DNA of 64,000 nt, taken from NCBI GenBank assembly GCA_964577305.1, contig CAZNYS010000003.1:55129-119128 (forward strand), given 5' to 3'. Position 1 is the stretch's first letter; the number at the start of each line of letters is the position of its first letter. Made by a program: the position numbers and the translations under genes. This document shows, one piece after another, positions 51,709 to 60,508 of the stretch. The stretch is from UBA9300 sp964577305 (lineage in GTDB: Bacteria; Bacteroidota; Bacteroidia; Bacteroidales; VadinHA17). The notes beneath the pieces are model-generated. The model saw nothing but the letters and a program-made list of their open reading frames with translations. It made no database searches and was not told the origin of the DNA.

Positions 51709-52920
51709 CTATCTGTAAAGGTAAAGGAATCCCCTGAACTCTTTCCCTTCGTAAACAACATCATCCCAGCCCCTGGCATGTATTATATAGAAATAAACAC
51801 CCGGACTTGCCTTACTGCTGCCTATCTTACCATCCCATCCCTGCCAGTCCTTAAGGGAATCACCCTGGCCATCAAAAACATATACTCTCTGCCCGTTCCT
51901 GCTGAATATCTGCACGAATATGCTTCTGAGTGATTTATTGTCAACAAAGAAGAAGTCATTATTTCCATCACCATCGGGGGTAAATACATTGGGTATATTC
52001 AATGAAGAGGGCTCCACTGTAATAGTAATGCTTGTTGAATCTTTACAGAACTGGTCACTTTCAATAAAAAGTCGCATCTTGTAAGTGCCAGGGAAATAAT
52101 AGGTATGCGAATAAGGTTCTGCCAGGTATGAAATTGAATCATCACCAAATTCCCATCTGTAAGTACTGGCACGGATAGAATTGTCAGTGATGAATACCTC
52201 AAGAGGCGCTTCACCCTGGTTGGGATCTACTTCAAAATCCGCATTCACATGAATCGATTCATAAAAAAAAGCTGAATCAGCTGCACATCCAAAGCTGTCA
52301 ACAACATGGAGGTTATACCATACATCTTCAAGCGGTGGATTGAATGTCTGGGGATTGATCTCCAATGTTGGGTAAGGAATGGAGGATTCCGGATCAGATG
52401 ACCATTCAAAGTTGTAATCATTGAGAAGCATTATTGGAGTCCCGTTATTCACATCAGCATAATAAAAAGTGTCGATCGCAGCAAAGCCTGAAAGGGCAAC
52501 GTAATTGCATTTGAAATCACGCAGACTGGCAACGGATACAGGTTTGTCCAGGTGTATCCAGAATGTCAGTACTGTATCATAACCATAATCATCTGAAATT
52601 TCAACCCTGTAACCTCCTTCAGAAAGTCCTGAAACTTCTGAAAACTCTGCATCAGGATGTTGAGTAACCGGTATTGAAAAACTGGAACTTATTTCATCCC
52701 ATTTGGTCCAGGTAAAATCAAAGGGGGCTGTACCACCGGGGCTTCTGGCTATTATGTAGGCCGTTGAAGTGCCACTATAATTACAGAAAATAAATACAGG
52801 ATCGTTTATGCCTGTGGATAAATAATCAGTATATCTTGTGGCACTCGAACCGGGTGCCGTTATCTGGGCATTGGCAATAAGTGTGCAGCTTAGGAATATT
52901 ATTGAAAAATATGATCTCAC
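51709..52920 (-). CDS. PKD-domain protein with T9SS type B sorting signal (gliding-motility-associated C-terminal domain)
   Basis: The 403-residue protein has a signal peptide (MRSYFSIIFLSCTLIANAQ), a beta-rich region, a PKD-like domain (about 230-305; FITDNSIRASTYRWEFGDDS) and a C-terminal CHU_C domain (about 310-403) with NIPNVFTPDGDGNNDFF and ASPGVYFYIIHARG. The latter is the type B sorting signal for the Bacteroidota type IX secretion system, so the protein is predicted to be exported across the outer membrane and retained at the surface. Its role is unknown. The presence of this signal implies that the organism carries T9SS genes. Confidence 0.9.
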   Translation of the reverse strand: MRSYFSIIFLSCTLIANAQITAPGSSATRYTDYLSTGINDPVFIFCNYSGTSTAYIIARSPGGTAPFDFTWTKWDEISSSFSIPVTQHPDAEFSEVSGLSEGGYRVEISDDYGYDTVLTFWIHLDKPVSVASLRDFKCNYVALSGFAAIDTFYYADVNNGTPIMLLNDYNFEWSSDPESSIPYPTLEINPQTFNPPLEDVWYNLHVVDSFGCAADSAFFYESIHVNADFEVDPNQGEAPLEVFITDNSIRASTYRWEFGDDSISYLAEPYSHTYYFPGTYKMRLFIESDQFCKDSTSITITVEPSSLNIPNVFTPDGDGNNDFFFVDNKSLRSIFVQIFSRNGQRVYVFDGQGDSLKDWQGWDGKIGSSKASPGVYFYIIHARGWDDVVYEGKEFRGFLYLYR

Positions 52921-53092
52921 TCTGTTTATGCTGATTAGTCAGAAAAATAACGGTTACGCCCCTGATTTGGTATATTAATGTGCAAGTATAATAAATGTGA
53001 TGCGCCTGTGCAAGCAATGATATCCGTATTTAACTGTTGATAACTTGGTGGTGATTGCGCTTCCCTGTTTTACTTATTATGATCTCTTTTAG

Positions 53093-53100
53093 TAACTTTG
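53093..53100 (+). promoter_or_regulatory. Probable uvrD promoter -7 element
   Basis: TAACTTTG matches TAnnTTTG. It lies 26 bases before the ATG at 53127 and only 11 before an in-frame ATG at 53112, which favours the later start. No clear -33 TTTG. Confidence 0.5.
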
Positions 53101-53126
53101 TGCCACTCTAAATGTGGATTTTCTCT

Positions 53127-55433
53127 ATGGCGGATAATTACCTCAGTGAATTAAATGAAGCACAGAAAGTTGCGGTAGTCAATACCGAAGGGCCTTCACT
53201 TGTTATTGCCGGAGCCGGATCCGGAAAGACCAGGGTGCTTACTTACAGGATAGCTCACCTTCTTCAGAAGGGAGTACCTGCTCATTCAGTACTTGCCCTG
53301 ACCTTTACCAATAAAGCTGCCGAGGAAATGAAGGGAAGGATCATTGGAATAGCGGGCTACAGTAACAGCAGGTATTTATGGATGGGGACATTCCACAGCA
53401 TCTTTGCCAGGATCCTGAGGGCTGAATCAGACAAACTGGGATATCCATCAGGTTATACCATTTACGATGCCACTGACTCGCGCAGTCTTATCAGGACAAT
53501 TATCAGGGAAATGGGGCTTGATGATAAGGTCTATAAACCATCATCCGTAGCTGCCAGGATATCAGCAGCCAAGAACAACCTTATTACGGCTCAGGCATAT
53601 GCGTCCAACAGGTCAATTACCGAAAGGGATAACATTTCAAAAGTACCCATGATGTCAGAAATATACCTGAGGTATGCTGCCAGGTGCTATAAGTCGGGAG
53701 CAATGGACTTTGACGACCTTCTTATGAATACCAATATCCTCTTAAGGGATTACCCTGATGTACTTGCAAATTATCAGAGAAGGTTTAACTATATCCTGGT
53801 TGATGAATACCAGGATACGAATCTTGCCCAATACCTTATAGTAAAAAAATTGTCTGAAAAACACCGAAACCTCTGTGTTGTCGGGGATGACGCCCAGAGC
53901 ATATATTCCTTCAGGGGAGCGCGTATTGAGAATATATTGAATTTCAGGAATGACTATCCTGATTATACTCTTTATAAGCTCGAAAGGAATTACAGGTCAA
54001 CAAAGACAATAGTAAATGCCGCTAATAGCATTATTCATCATAATAAGGGACAGATAAGCAAAACGGTATACTCCGAAAACATACAGGGTAACAGTATCAG
54101 GATAATAGAATCAATGACTGATGGTGAAGAAGGATTCAGGATAGCTTCCGATATCTTCGATCGCAGCCTGTCGGAACAGCTTAAATGGGAAGAGTTTGCA
54201 GTGCTTTACCGCACAAACGCCCAGTCGAGGATCTTTGAGGAAACCTTCAGGAAGAAAAATATTCCATACAAGATATACGGGGGACTGTCATTTTATGAAC
54301 GAAAAGAAATAAAAGACATTCTTGCTTACTTCAGGATGGTAATCAATCCGCGTGATGAGGAGGCACTGAGGCGTACAATAAACTATCCGAAGAGAGGAAT
54401 AGGAAAAACCACTGTTGAAAGGATATTTGAAGCGGCTGCAGGAAAAGAAATCACAGGATGGGAAATAATATCAGGTCCGTCATCATATGAATCCCTGCTG
54501 ACACCCGCCACATGGAAACGGATCAAGGTGTATACTGATCTGGTTAATTCCCTGTCATCAGAATGTTCAAATGCCAATGCATATGATGCCGCAATGAAGA
54601 TAGCTTTGGTAACCGGAATACTGAAAGAACTTAAGGAAGGGCAGACACCTGAAGAGGTGAGCAGGTATGAAAACCTCCAGGAATTACTGAATGCTATAAA
54701 GGAATTTACTGATGCTGCGGAAACCAACGGTGAACCCAATGATCTTGCAGCCTACCTCGAATCGGTTGCTCTGCTTACCGACAGGGATACTGAGAAAGAG
54801 GAAGACAGGAATAAGGTTACACTGATGACAATGCATTCAGCCAAAGGGCTGGAATTTAAACATGTATATATAGCCGGACTCGAAGAAAACCTCTTCCCCT
54901 CACTGATGTCCCTCTCCGAAAATAGTGGACTTGAAGAAGAAAGGCGCTTATTTTATGTTGCCATTACCCGGGCAAAGGAACAGGCAACCCTTAGTTATTC
55001 ACTTAACCGTTACAGGTGGGGCAAACTGGAAAATTGCACGCCCAGCAGGTTTCTTGCAGAGATTGATGATGATTACCTTGAGCATCCTAATGGCACTGGA
55101 AGAGATGATAATTACAGTTCTGGCAGGTATATAGGACCGTTCGGAAGAGGAAGAAAAGGAATAAGAGATAAAAAAATTGAATATGTTACCCCCCCGGGCA
55201 GGAATCTTAAAAGGGTGGAGCAGGGAACCAATTATAATTCTGATAATCAGAAACTGGCTGCTGAAAAAGATCTCAAAGAGGGAACGGTAGTATACCACGA
55301 ACGCTTTGGCCGGGGTACAATAATATCCATTGATGGTGAAGCTCCAAATACAACTGCACTGGTTGATTTCGATAATTCAGGTGAAAAAAAGCTGCTTCTG
55401 AGATTTGCCAAACTGAAACTCAATAATAGTTAA
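53127..55433 (+). CDS. ATP-dependent DNA helicase of the UvrD/PcrA family
   Basis: This superfamily I helicase unwinds DNA 3' to 5' in repair and replication restart. From the ATG at 53127 it has 768 residues. Walker A GAGSGKT is at 29-35, motif II VDEYQDTN is present, and GDDAQSIYSFRGA (motif III), LERNYRS (motif IV), TMHSAKGLEF (motif V) and YVAITRAK (motif VI) follow in order. A C-terminal tail with a region like LKEGTVVYHERFGRGTIISI matches the PcrA/UvrD C-terminal domain that contacts RNA polymerase. An in-frame ATG at 53112 (MWIFS) is an alternative start. It is a single gene. Confidence 0.96.
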   Translation: MADNYLSELNEAQKVAVVNTEGPSLVIAGAGSGKTRVLTYRIAHLLQKGVPAHSVLALTFTNKAAEEMKGRIIGIAGYSNSRYLWMGTFHSIFARILRAESDKLGYPSGYTIYDATDSRSLIRTIIREMGLDDKVYKPSSVAARISAAKNNLITAQAYASNRSITERDNISKVPMMSEIYLRYAARCYKSGAMDFDDLLMNTNILLRDYPDVLANYQRRFNYILVDEYQDTNLAQYLIVKKLSEKHRNLCVVGDDAQSIYSFRGARIENILNFRNDYPDYTLYKLERNYRSTKTIVNAANSIIHHNKGQISKTVYSENIQGNSIRIIESMTDGEEGFRIASDIFDRSLSEQLKWEEFAVLYRTNAQSRIFEETFRKKNIPYKIYGGLSFYERKEIKDILAYFRMVINPRDEEALRRTINYPKRGIGKTTVERIFEAAAGKEITGWEIISGPSSYESLLTPATWKRIKVYTDLVNSLSSECSNANAYDAAMKIALVTGILKELKEGQTPEEVSRYENLQELLNAIKEFTDAAETNGEPNDLAAYLESVALLTDRDTEKEEDRNKVTLMTMHSAKGLEFKHVYIAGLEENLFPSLMSLSENSGLEEERRLFYVAITRAKEQATLSYSLNRYRWGKLENCTPSRFLAEIDDDYLEHPNGTGRDDNYSSGRYIGPFGRGRKGIRDKKIEYVTPPGRNLKRVEQGTNYNSDNQKLAAEKDLKEGTVVYHERFGRGTIISIDGEAPNTTALVDFDNSGEKKLLLRFAKLKLNNS

Positions 55434-55494
55434 AAAGGGGAAACCATTTTTCAGGCCTCCCCACGGTCAGGTATAAAAACAGGTGTTACTTGTA

Positions 55495-56196
55495 CTACTC
55501 TGATTCAGGTATCTCAGGTAGTTCACCTTTCACTGTAAGTACATCATTATAAAGGGTGGCAAAGGCTCCGCTGATCCACATGATTGCAGGAAATATACCA
55601 ACGATCAGCATTAGCAAACCAAAAAGTATTATGAAAAATGATACTATTGCCATTGCAAAAATAGTCCAGCCATATCCCTTTGTCAGTCGCCAGCTTTCCT
55701 CAATGGCTGTTATGGGTTCCATCTTTTTGTCCATAACAAGGTAAGGAACAAAAGCAAGCCGGCAACTTATTATGATCCCGGGTATGATAAGCATAATAAT
55801 TCCGATCATTACCAGGGCAAAAGTCAGGAGATTAGCCAGAATGATCTGGATATAGTTTTCGGAAAAACCGGAAACCAGGTATTTGAAGTCAATTTTCTGC
55901 TTCCGTGCAGCATGTACGAATATCAGATCGCTGCCAAAATCAAATACAGGAATAACAAGAAATGAATAGGCAAGAGCAAAGAGCCCAAAAATAGCTACGA
56001 ATAAATTGAAGCCTGCTAATTCGACTGTTATTCTTACAATCTGGGTGGGTACCTGTATGACAACAACCACGATAATAACAAGGAGCAAGGAAAGAAAATT
56101 ATCTCCCAGTATTTCCAGCCCTTTTGAGAAACTCCTTCCAAATGAAGGTTTTAAGTTATTCTGCACTGGATTTTCCATAATCGGATGTTTTTTCAT
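55495..56196 (-). CDS. Multi-pass membrane protein of unknown function (DUF975/YciC-like)
   Basis: The protein (233 residues from the ATG at 56196) has about five to six hydrophobic segments, including FLSLLLVIIVVVVIQVPTQI, IILANLLTFALVMIGIIMLI and FAMAIVSFFIILFGLLMLIV. The central segment IIPGIIISCRLAFVPYLVMD, then PITAIEESWRLTKGYGWTIF is typical of DUF975 and YciC-like membrane proteins. Function is unknown. The sequence upstream of the chosen ATG has a TTG two codons earlier. It is a single gene, convergent with uvrD and divergent from the LuxR gene. Confidence 0.7.
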   Translation of the reverse strand: MKKHPIMENPVQNNLKPSFGRSFSKGLEILGDNFLSLLLVIIVVVVIQVPTQIVRITVELAGFNLFVAIFGLFALAYSFLVIPVFDFGSDLIFVHAARKQKIDFKYLVSGFSENYIQIILANLLTFALVMIGIIMLIIPGIIISCRLAFVPYLVMDKKMEPITAIEESWRLTKGYGWTIFAMAIVSFFIILFGLLMLIVGIFPAIMWISGAFATLYNDVLTVKGELPEIPESE

Positions 56197-56324
56197 GAAC
56201 AAATCTAATATATAGTATAGAATTGGGACTCATACTTAAGTATTGTTCTTAAAATATCCTACTTTAGTATTCAGTAATCAACCAAAGTAGTGAGTATTTT
56301 TACGCAAGAACCAATGGATTGAAC

Positions 56325-57251
56325 ATGCTCCGTTTCCTGTCATATGTCATATTTGCTCTGTCAGTTGGTTTATCTGCACTGGGAATACTCACGGCAGTAA
56401 GGTTACGCAAGGAATACCAGAATGGGTTTACTTCAGCACTTATTTATTTCCAGATCTTTGCATACACATTTGGGTTTTACGGTATATGGGGCCAGGTCTT
56501 TATAGATAAATTCCTTGCCGAATATCTTTCAGGAGCCGTTATGGAAAGAATAATAACTTCCCAGGCCCTGATAGGTTTGCCTTTTATGATCCTCAGCTGG
56601 TATATGATGATAAGATTTGCGATGAGTTTACAGAAACGCAGGGAAAGCATGGCTTTCACAATCATATTCTTTATAGTCTGCGGAGCAAGTCTGGGGGTTG
56701 TGGCTTATCTTACCTTCAATGGGCTTAATATGTCACAGCAGTTATACGTATTGTACTATATTGCTTTTGGCATTTTTACGCATCTGATATCCGGAGTGGT
56801 ATTGCTTATACGTCCGCTGAGCAAAACAAGGATAAAAAGAAACAAACTAAACCTGCTTGCAATAGTGACTATCCTTGCAGGGATTCTCCAGTCTGTTATA
56901 CTGTATTTCTTTGAAATACAGGGATACATAGCCCTGTTATTTGTGGTTGTTTTCTTTTCCTGTTATTCTTTTGTCCCTCTTATACTGAGGTATTATGGAA
57001 TTCTTACTTCATATATAAGGACCAGTGATGATGAACTTGATTTCGATGATTTCTGTAATCGTTTTGAAATATCACACAGGGAAAGAGAAATAATAACGGA
57101 AATGTGTAAAGGATGTACAAATAAGGAGATTGCAGATAATTTATTTATCAGCCTTCAGACCGTTAAAGACCATACACATCGTATTTATATTAAAACCGGC
57201 CTGAGGAACAGGGTGGAACTGGTAAACAGCATACGAAATATATCTCCCTGA
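56325..57251 (+). CDS. Membrane-anchored LuxR-family transcriptional regulator
   Basis: The 308-residue protein joins an N-terminal domain of about seven hydrophobic segments (to about residue 225) to a short linker and a C-terminal LuxR/GerE-type helix-turn-helix (about 247-305; ISHREREIITEMCKGCTNKEIADNL, then TVKDHTHRIYIKTG). It is therefore a one-component regulator with its DNA-binding domain fixed to the membrane. The start is the ATG at 56325 (MLRFLSYVIF); a TTG two codons earlier is also in frame. It lies 187 bases before the TetR gene, and its target may be the efflux operon or its own gene; this is not resolved. Confidence 0.8.
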   Translation: MLRFLSYVIFALSVGLSALGILTAVRLRKEYQNGFTSALIYFQIFAYTFGFYGIWGQVFIDKFLAEYLSGAVMERIITSQALIGLPFMILSWYMMIRFAMSLQKRRESMAFTIIFFIVCGASLGVVAYLTFNGLNMSQQLYVLYYIAFGIFTHLISGVVLLIRPLSKTRIKRNKLNLLAIVTILAGILQSVILYFFEIQGYIALLFVVVFFSCYSFVPLILRYYGILTSYIRTSDDELDFDDFCNRFEISHREREIITEMCKGCTNKEIADNLFISLQTVKDHTHRIYIKTGLRNRVELVNSIRNISP

Positions 57252-57438
57252 TCAAGTCAGGGATGACAATAATAAACTGGTGCAATATTCCTAAGATTGA
57301 CTGTGTTCTCCATAGCCTTAGTCTCAGTTTCATTCACCGACCTATTTACCCCGTTCACCGATTTTAATAGAAATTTAACGTTTAAAACTTTGGGAACTCG
57401 AAAAGTTTTCTCATTATTGCAGTCCGGAAATTTAAAGG

Positions 57439-58062
57439 ATGGATCATAGGGAAAGAATAACAGAAGCAGCAGCAGTTTTGTTCTCGAAATTTGGCATCAG
57501 GGCTGTTACTATGGACTCAATAGCGAATCAGTTGGGAATGTCCAAGCGTACCATATATGAGTATTTTGCTAATAAGGATGAATTGCTGGTAAGTGTCATA
57601 AACAACATGGCCGCAAAGCAGAGGAATGTCTTCATGAAAATAATGGATGAATCTGATAATGTTATTGAAGCACTTTTTGAAATGCTCAGGATTGCTTCCA
57701 CCCATTTCAATAATACAAATCCCACCTATTTTGTGGATCTTAAGAAATATCATTACAAGGTATATGAAATGATATGCCAGAAAGGGGACATTAAAAATTT
57801 TGAAATGTCACTGGCAATGCTGCGCAGGGGAGTGGAGGAGAAAATTTTCAGGGATGATATAAATATTGAGATTGTAAATGCAGGGATTCACAGTGTAATT
57901 GATGCTACAAGGGATAACGAAGATCTGCCCCCTGATAAATATTCTAGTTTTGAGATAATTAACAACCTTCTTTTCAATTTCCTTTTAGGTATATCAACAG
58001 CTAAGGGACAGGAACTAATAAACAAATATAAAAAACAGAAAAAAATTGATTTAAATGCATAG
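57439..58062 (+). CDS. TetR/AcrR family transcriptional regulator
   Basis: The 207-residue protein has an N-terminal helix-turn-helix of the TetR family (about 6-50; ITEAAAVLFSKFGIRAVTMDSIANQ, then GMSKRTIYEYFANKDELL) and a helical ligand-binding domain. It is encoded directly upstream of the TolC-MFP-RND genes; its 3' end overlaps the first possible tolC start by 8 bases, so it is almost certainly the operon repressor and part of the same transcript. The inducer is unknown. No palindromic operator was identified by eye. Confidence 0.93.
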   Translation: MDHRERITEAAAVLFSKFGIRAVTMDSIANQLGMSKRTIYEYFANKDELLVSVINNMAAKQRNVFMKIMDESDNVIEALFEMLRIASTHFNNTNPTYFVDLKKYHYKVYEMICQKGDIKNFEMSLAMLRRGVEEKIFRDDINIEIVNAGIHSVIDATRDNEDLPPDKYSSFEIINNLLFNFLLGISTAKGQELINKYKKQKKIDLNA

Positions 58063-59398
58063 AATAATGAAAATCAGATGGCTATACTTTTTTTTGTTAA
58101 CACTCATGGGTGCGGCATTGACAGCTCAGGACCCTGATACTGTTTTGACCCTTTCTCTTCAGGAAGCACAGGAGTATGCAGTGCAGCACAATAAAATGGT
58201 TAAGGCTTCGAGGTATGAGGTCCAGGCCGCAGAGATGTCGAAATGGGAAGTTATATCAAACGGGCTTCCAAGAGTCGATGCCAGTGGTTCATTAAATGAC
58301 AACCTTAAGTTAATGACTACACTCCTGCCGGGAGAAGTATTTGGGCAGCCGGGAGAGTTGATACCTGTCCAGTTTGGAACAAAGTATAATACCGGTTATG
58401 GTTTGCAGGCTACACAGATGATCTTTAATGCCCCGTATTTTGTGGGAATACAAACAATGAAACTGGCTGAACAAATGAGTCAGCAATCGCTGGAAAGATC
58501 GGAGATAGATATCAGGGAACAGGTTATAAACACTTATTACCTGATACTGATATCCCAGGAATCTCTTGACATACTTAACGGAACCAGTGAAAACCTCAGG
58601 GAGGTATACCGTTCGACAAAATCAATGAAAGAAGTAGGTATGGCTGAGGAAACTGATGTAGACCAGATGCTTTCAAATGTGAGGGGTCTTGAAACCAATG
58701 TACGTTCGATGGAAAGGAACCTTGAATTCAGCTATAATCTGCTCAGGTTTCAGCTGGGAGTAAATATTAATACAGATATCAGTCTCACCACGAATCTTGA
58801 TGAATTGCTGAAAGAAACAAGTATTGAAGCCCTGATGGAAAGTGATTTCAACATCAGGGAACATATTGATTTCAGGCTTACTGAGAGCCAGGTAAAAATG
58901 CAGGAGCTGACGCTGAAGAATGAGAAAGCAAGCATACTGCCTTCATTATCTGCATTCTATTCCTGGAATAAGAACGGTATGGGAAATAAGCTCAATGACA
59001 TGCGATGGTTCCCTAACTCAATGCTTGGTTTCCAGGTCTCGGTACCCATCTTTGCCAGCGGTCAGCGTTATTCCAGGATCAAGAGAGCACAGATAGACCT
59101 TGAGATAGCTGTAACCAATAGGAATTTGTTATCAGACCAGCTGCTACTACAGGAAAAGCAACTGAGATTCAACCTTATAAATGCCCGTGACCAGTATGAT
59201 ACACAGCTGGAAAATGTGGATGTTGCCTACAGGGTATATGAAAGCATTGAGAATAAGTACCGGCAGGGTTTGGCATCGAGCCTTGACCTGACCCAGGCAA
59301 ATAATAATTACCTGCAGGCTGAAAATAATTATATCAGTGCCGTTATTGACCTGCTTCAGACTAAGCTGGCACTGGATAAATTGCTAAACAATATTTAA
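58055..59398 (+). CDS. TolC family outer-membrane efflux protein
   Basis: The 447-residue protein has a signal-like N-terminus (IRWLYFFLLTLMGAALTAQ) and the TolC/OEP pattern: two repeats of long amphipathic helices with coiled-coil heptads (VINTYYLILISQESLDILNG; YESIENKYRQGLASSLDLTQ) and short strands. It forms the outer-membrane channel of the efflux complex encoded next to it. The ATG at 58055 overlaps the TetR stop by 8 bases; the ATG at 58067 is an equally sensible start. Substrate is unknown. Confidence 0.9.
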   Translation: MHRIMKIRWLYFFLLTLMGAALTAQDPDTVLTLSLQEAQEYAVQHNKMVKASRYEVQAAEMSKWEVISNGLPRVDASGSLNDNLKLMTTLLPGEVFGQPGELIPVQFGTKYNTGYGLQATQMIFNAPYFVGIQTMKLAEQMSQQSLERSEIDIREQVINTYYLILISQESLDILNGTSENLREVYRSTKSMKEVGMAEETDVDQMLSNVRGLETNVRSMERNLEFSYNLLRFQLGVNINTDISLTTNLDELLKETSIEALMESDFNIREHIDFRLTESQVKMQELTLKNEKASILPSLSAFYSWNKNGMGNKLNDMRWFPNSMLGFQVSVPIFASGQRYSRIKRAQIDLEIAVTNRNLLSDQLLLQEKQLRFNLINARDQYDTQLENVDVAYRVYESIENKYRQGLASSLDLTQANNNYLQAENNYISAVIDLLQTKLALDKLLNNI

Positions 59399-59400
59399 AA

Positions 59401-60489
59401 ATGTCGAAAAAAATAAATATCAGAAATATGAAATCCATTAGATTATTGCCAGTTATTGCAATACTGACAGCTGTTGTTACAGGATGTAACCAACAGGACC
59501 AGGCCGGTCAGCCTGCTGGTGAAGATGCCGAAATGACCGAGAAAAATGAAATTATCGTTAGAACTCAGGCGCTCGAGCTTTCGACCATAGCGAGAACAAT
59601 TGACTATACAGCTACCCTTGAGGCTTTTGAGGAAGTGCATCTTGCACCTGCTTCTCCCGGCAGGATAAATAAAATTTTTGTTGAACCCGGCGACAGGGTT
59701 GTTAAAGGACAAAAGCTCTTCTCAATGGATCAGACACAACTGTACCAGGCAGAGATTCAACTTGGTAATTTGAAAACAGACCTTCAGAGACTCGCTACGC
59801 TACTTGAGACTGGCGATATTCCACAACAGCAATATGACCAGTTGAAGACCCAGGTGGAAGTCACTGAAAGCAATGTTGAGTTCCTGAGGGAAAACACTGT
59901 TATATATGCCCCGTTTGGCGGTATAATCACCGGCAAATATTTTGAGAATAGTGAAATGTATAGCGGTGCACCAAACACAACAGCCGGAAAAGCTGCAATT
60001 GTAACCCTTATGCAGATAAACCCGGTTAAGGCTATTGTCAATATTTCAGAACAGTATATGCCTCTTGTAAAGAAAAGTATGGATGCAACCATTGTTGCTG
60101 ACATGTTTGCTGAAGATGAATTTAAGGGCACTGTGACCCTCGTTCATCCTGTCATTGATCCAATGACAAGGTCTTTTAAAGTGGAGATAACAATATCCAA
60201 TAATAATATGAAACTAAAGCCCGGAATGTTTGTGAGGGTATCTATGTTCCTCGGTGAGGAAGAAGCTTTTGTTGTTCCTGCAAATGTTGTCCTGCAGCAG
60301 GAAGGAACAAATAACAGGTATGTGTTTGTTAACAGGAATGGTATTGCTGAACGATCCCCGGTGAGAATAGGCAAACGTTATGATGAAATGCTTGAGATAA
60401 TCAGTGATGAGCTTGCCGAAGGTGATAACCTGGTTGTTGATGGTCAGACAAAGTTAAGCGAAGGCGATATTATTAAAGTAGTTAATTAA
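59401..60489 (+). CDS. Efflux RND transporter periplasmic adaptor (membrane fusion protein, lipoprotein)
   Basis: The 362-residue protein has a lipoprotein signal with Cys29 in AVVTGCNQ. The HlyD/AcrA layout follows: a biotinyl-lipoyl-like half (HLAPASPGRINKIFVEPGDR, VVKGQKLF), a short helical hairpin (59750-59870 region), the second lipoyl half (YAPFGGIITGKYFE), a beta-barrel domain and a membrane-proximal domain. An ATG at 59428 (MKSIRLLPV) is an alternative start and places the lipobox Cys at 20, the usual distance. It starts 2 bases after the TolC stop. Confidence 0.92.
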   Translation: MSKKINIRNMKSIRLLPVIAILTAVVTGCNQQDQAGQPAGEDAEMTEKNEIIVRTQALELSTIARTIDYTATLEAFEEVHLAPASPGRINKIFVEPGDRVVKGQKLFSMDQTQLYQAEIQLGNLKTDLQRLATLLETGDIPQQQYDQLKTQVEVTESNVEFLRENTVIYAPFGGIITGKYFENSEMYSGAPNTTAGKAAIVTLMQINPVKAIVNISEQYMPLVKKSMDATIVADMFAEDEFKGTVTLVHPVIDPMTRSFKVEITISNNNMKLKPGMFVRVSMFLGEEEAFVVPANVVLQQEGTNNRYVFVNRNGIAERSPVRIGKRYDEMLEIISDELAEGDNLVVDGQTKLSEGDIIKVVN

Positions 60490-60508
60490 TCAATCAGAAA
60501 ATAAACTT

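Noticed and set aside
52813..52821. TGTGGATAA, the complement of a perfect DnaA box
   Set aside because: A single copy inside the T9SS protein gene with no cluster of boxes, AT-rich unwinding region or dnaA/dnaN nearby, so not an origin.
55434..55480. Possible terminator after uvrD (GGGGA / CCTCCCC)
   Set aside because: The stem is short and imperfect and lacks a T-run.
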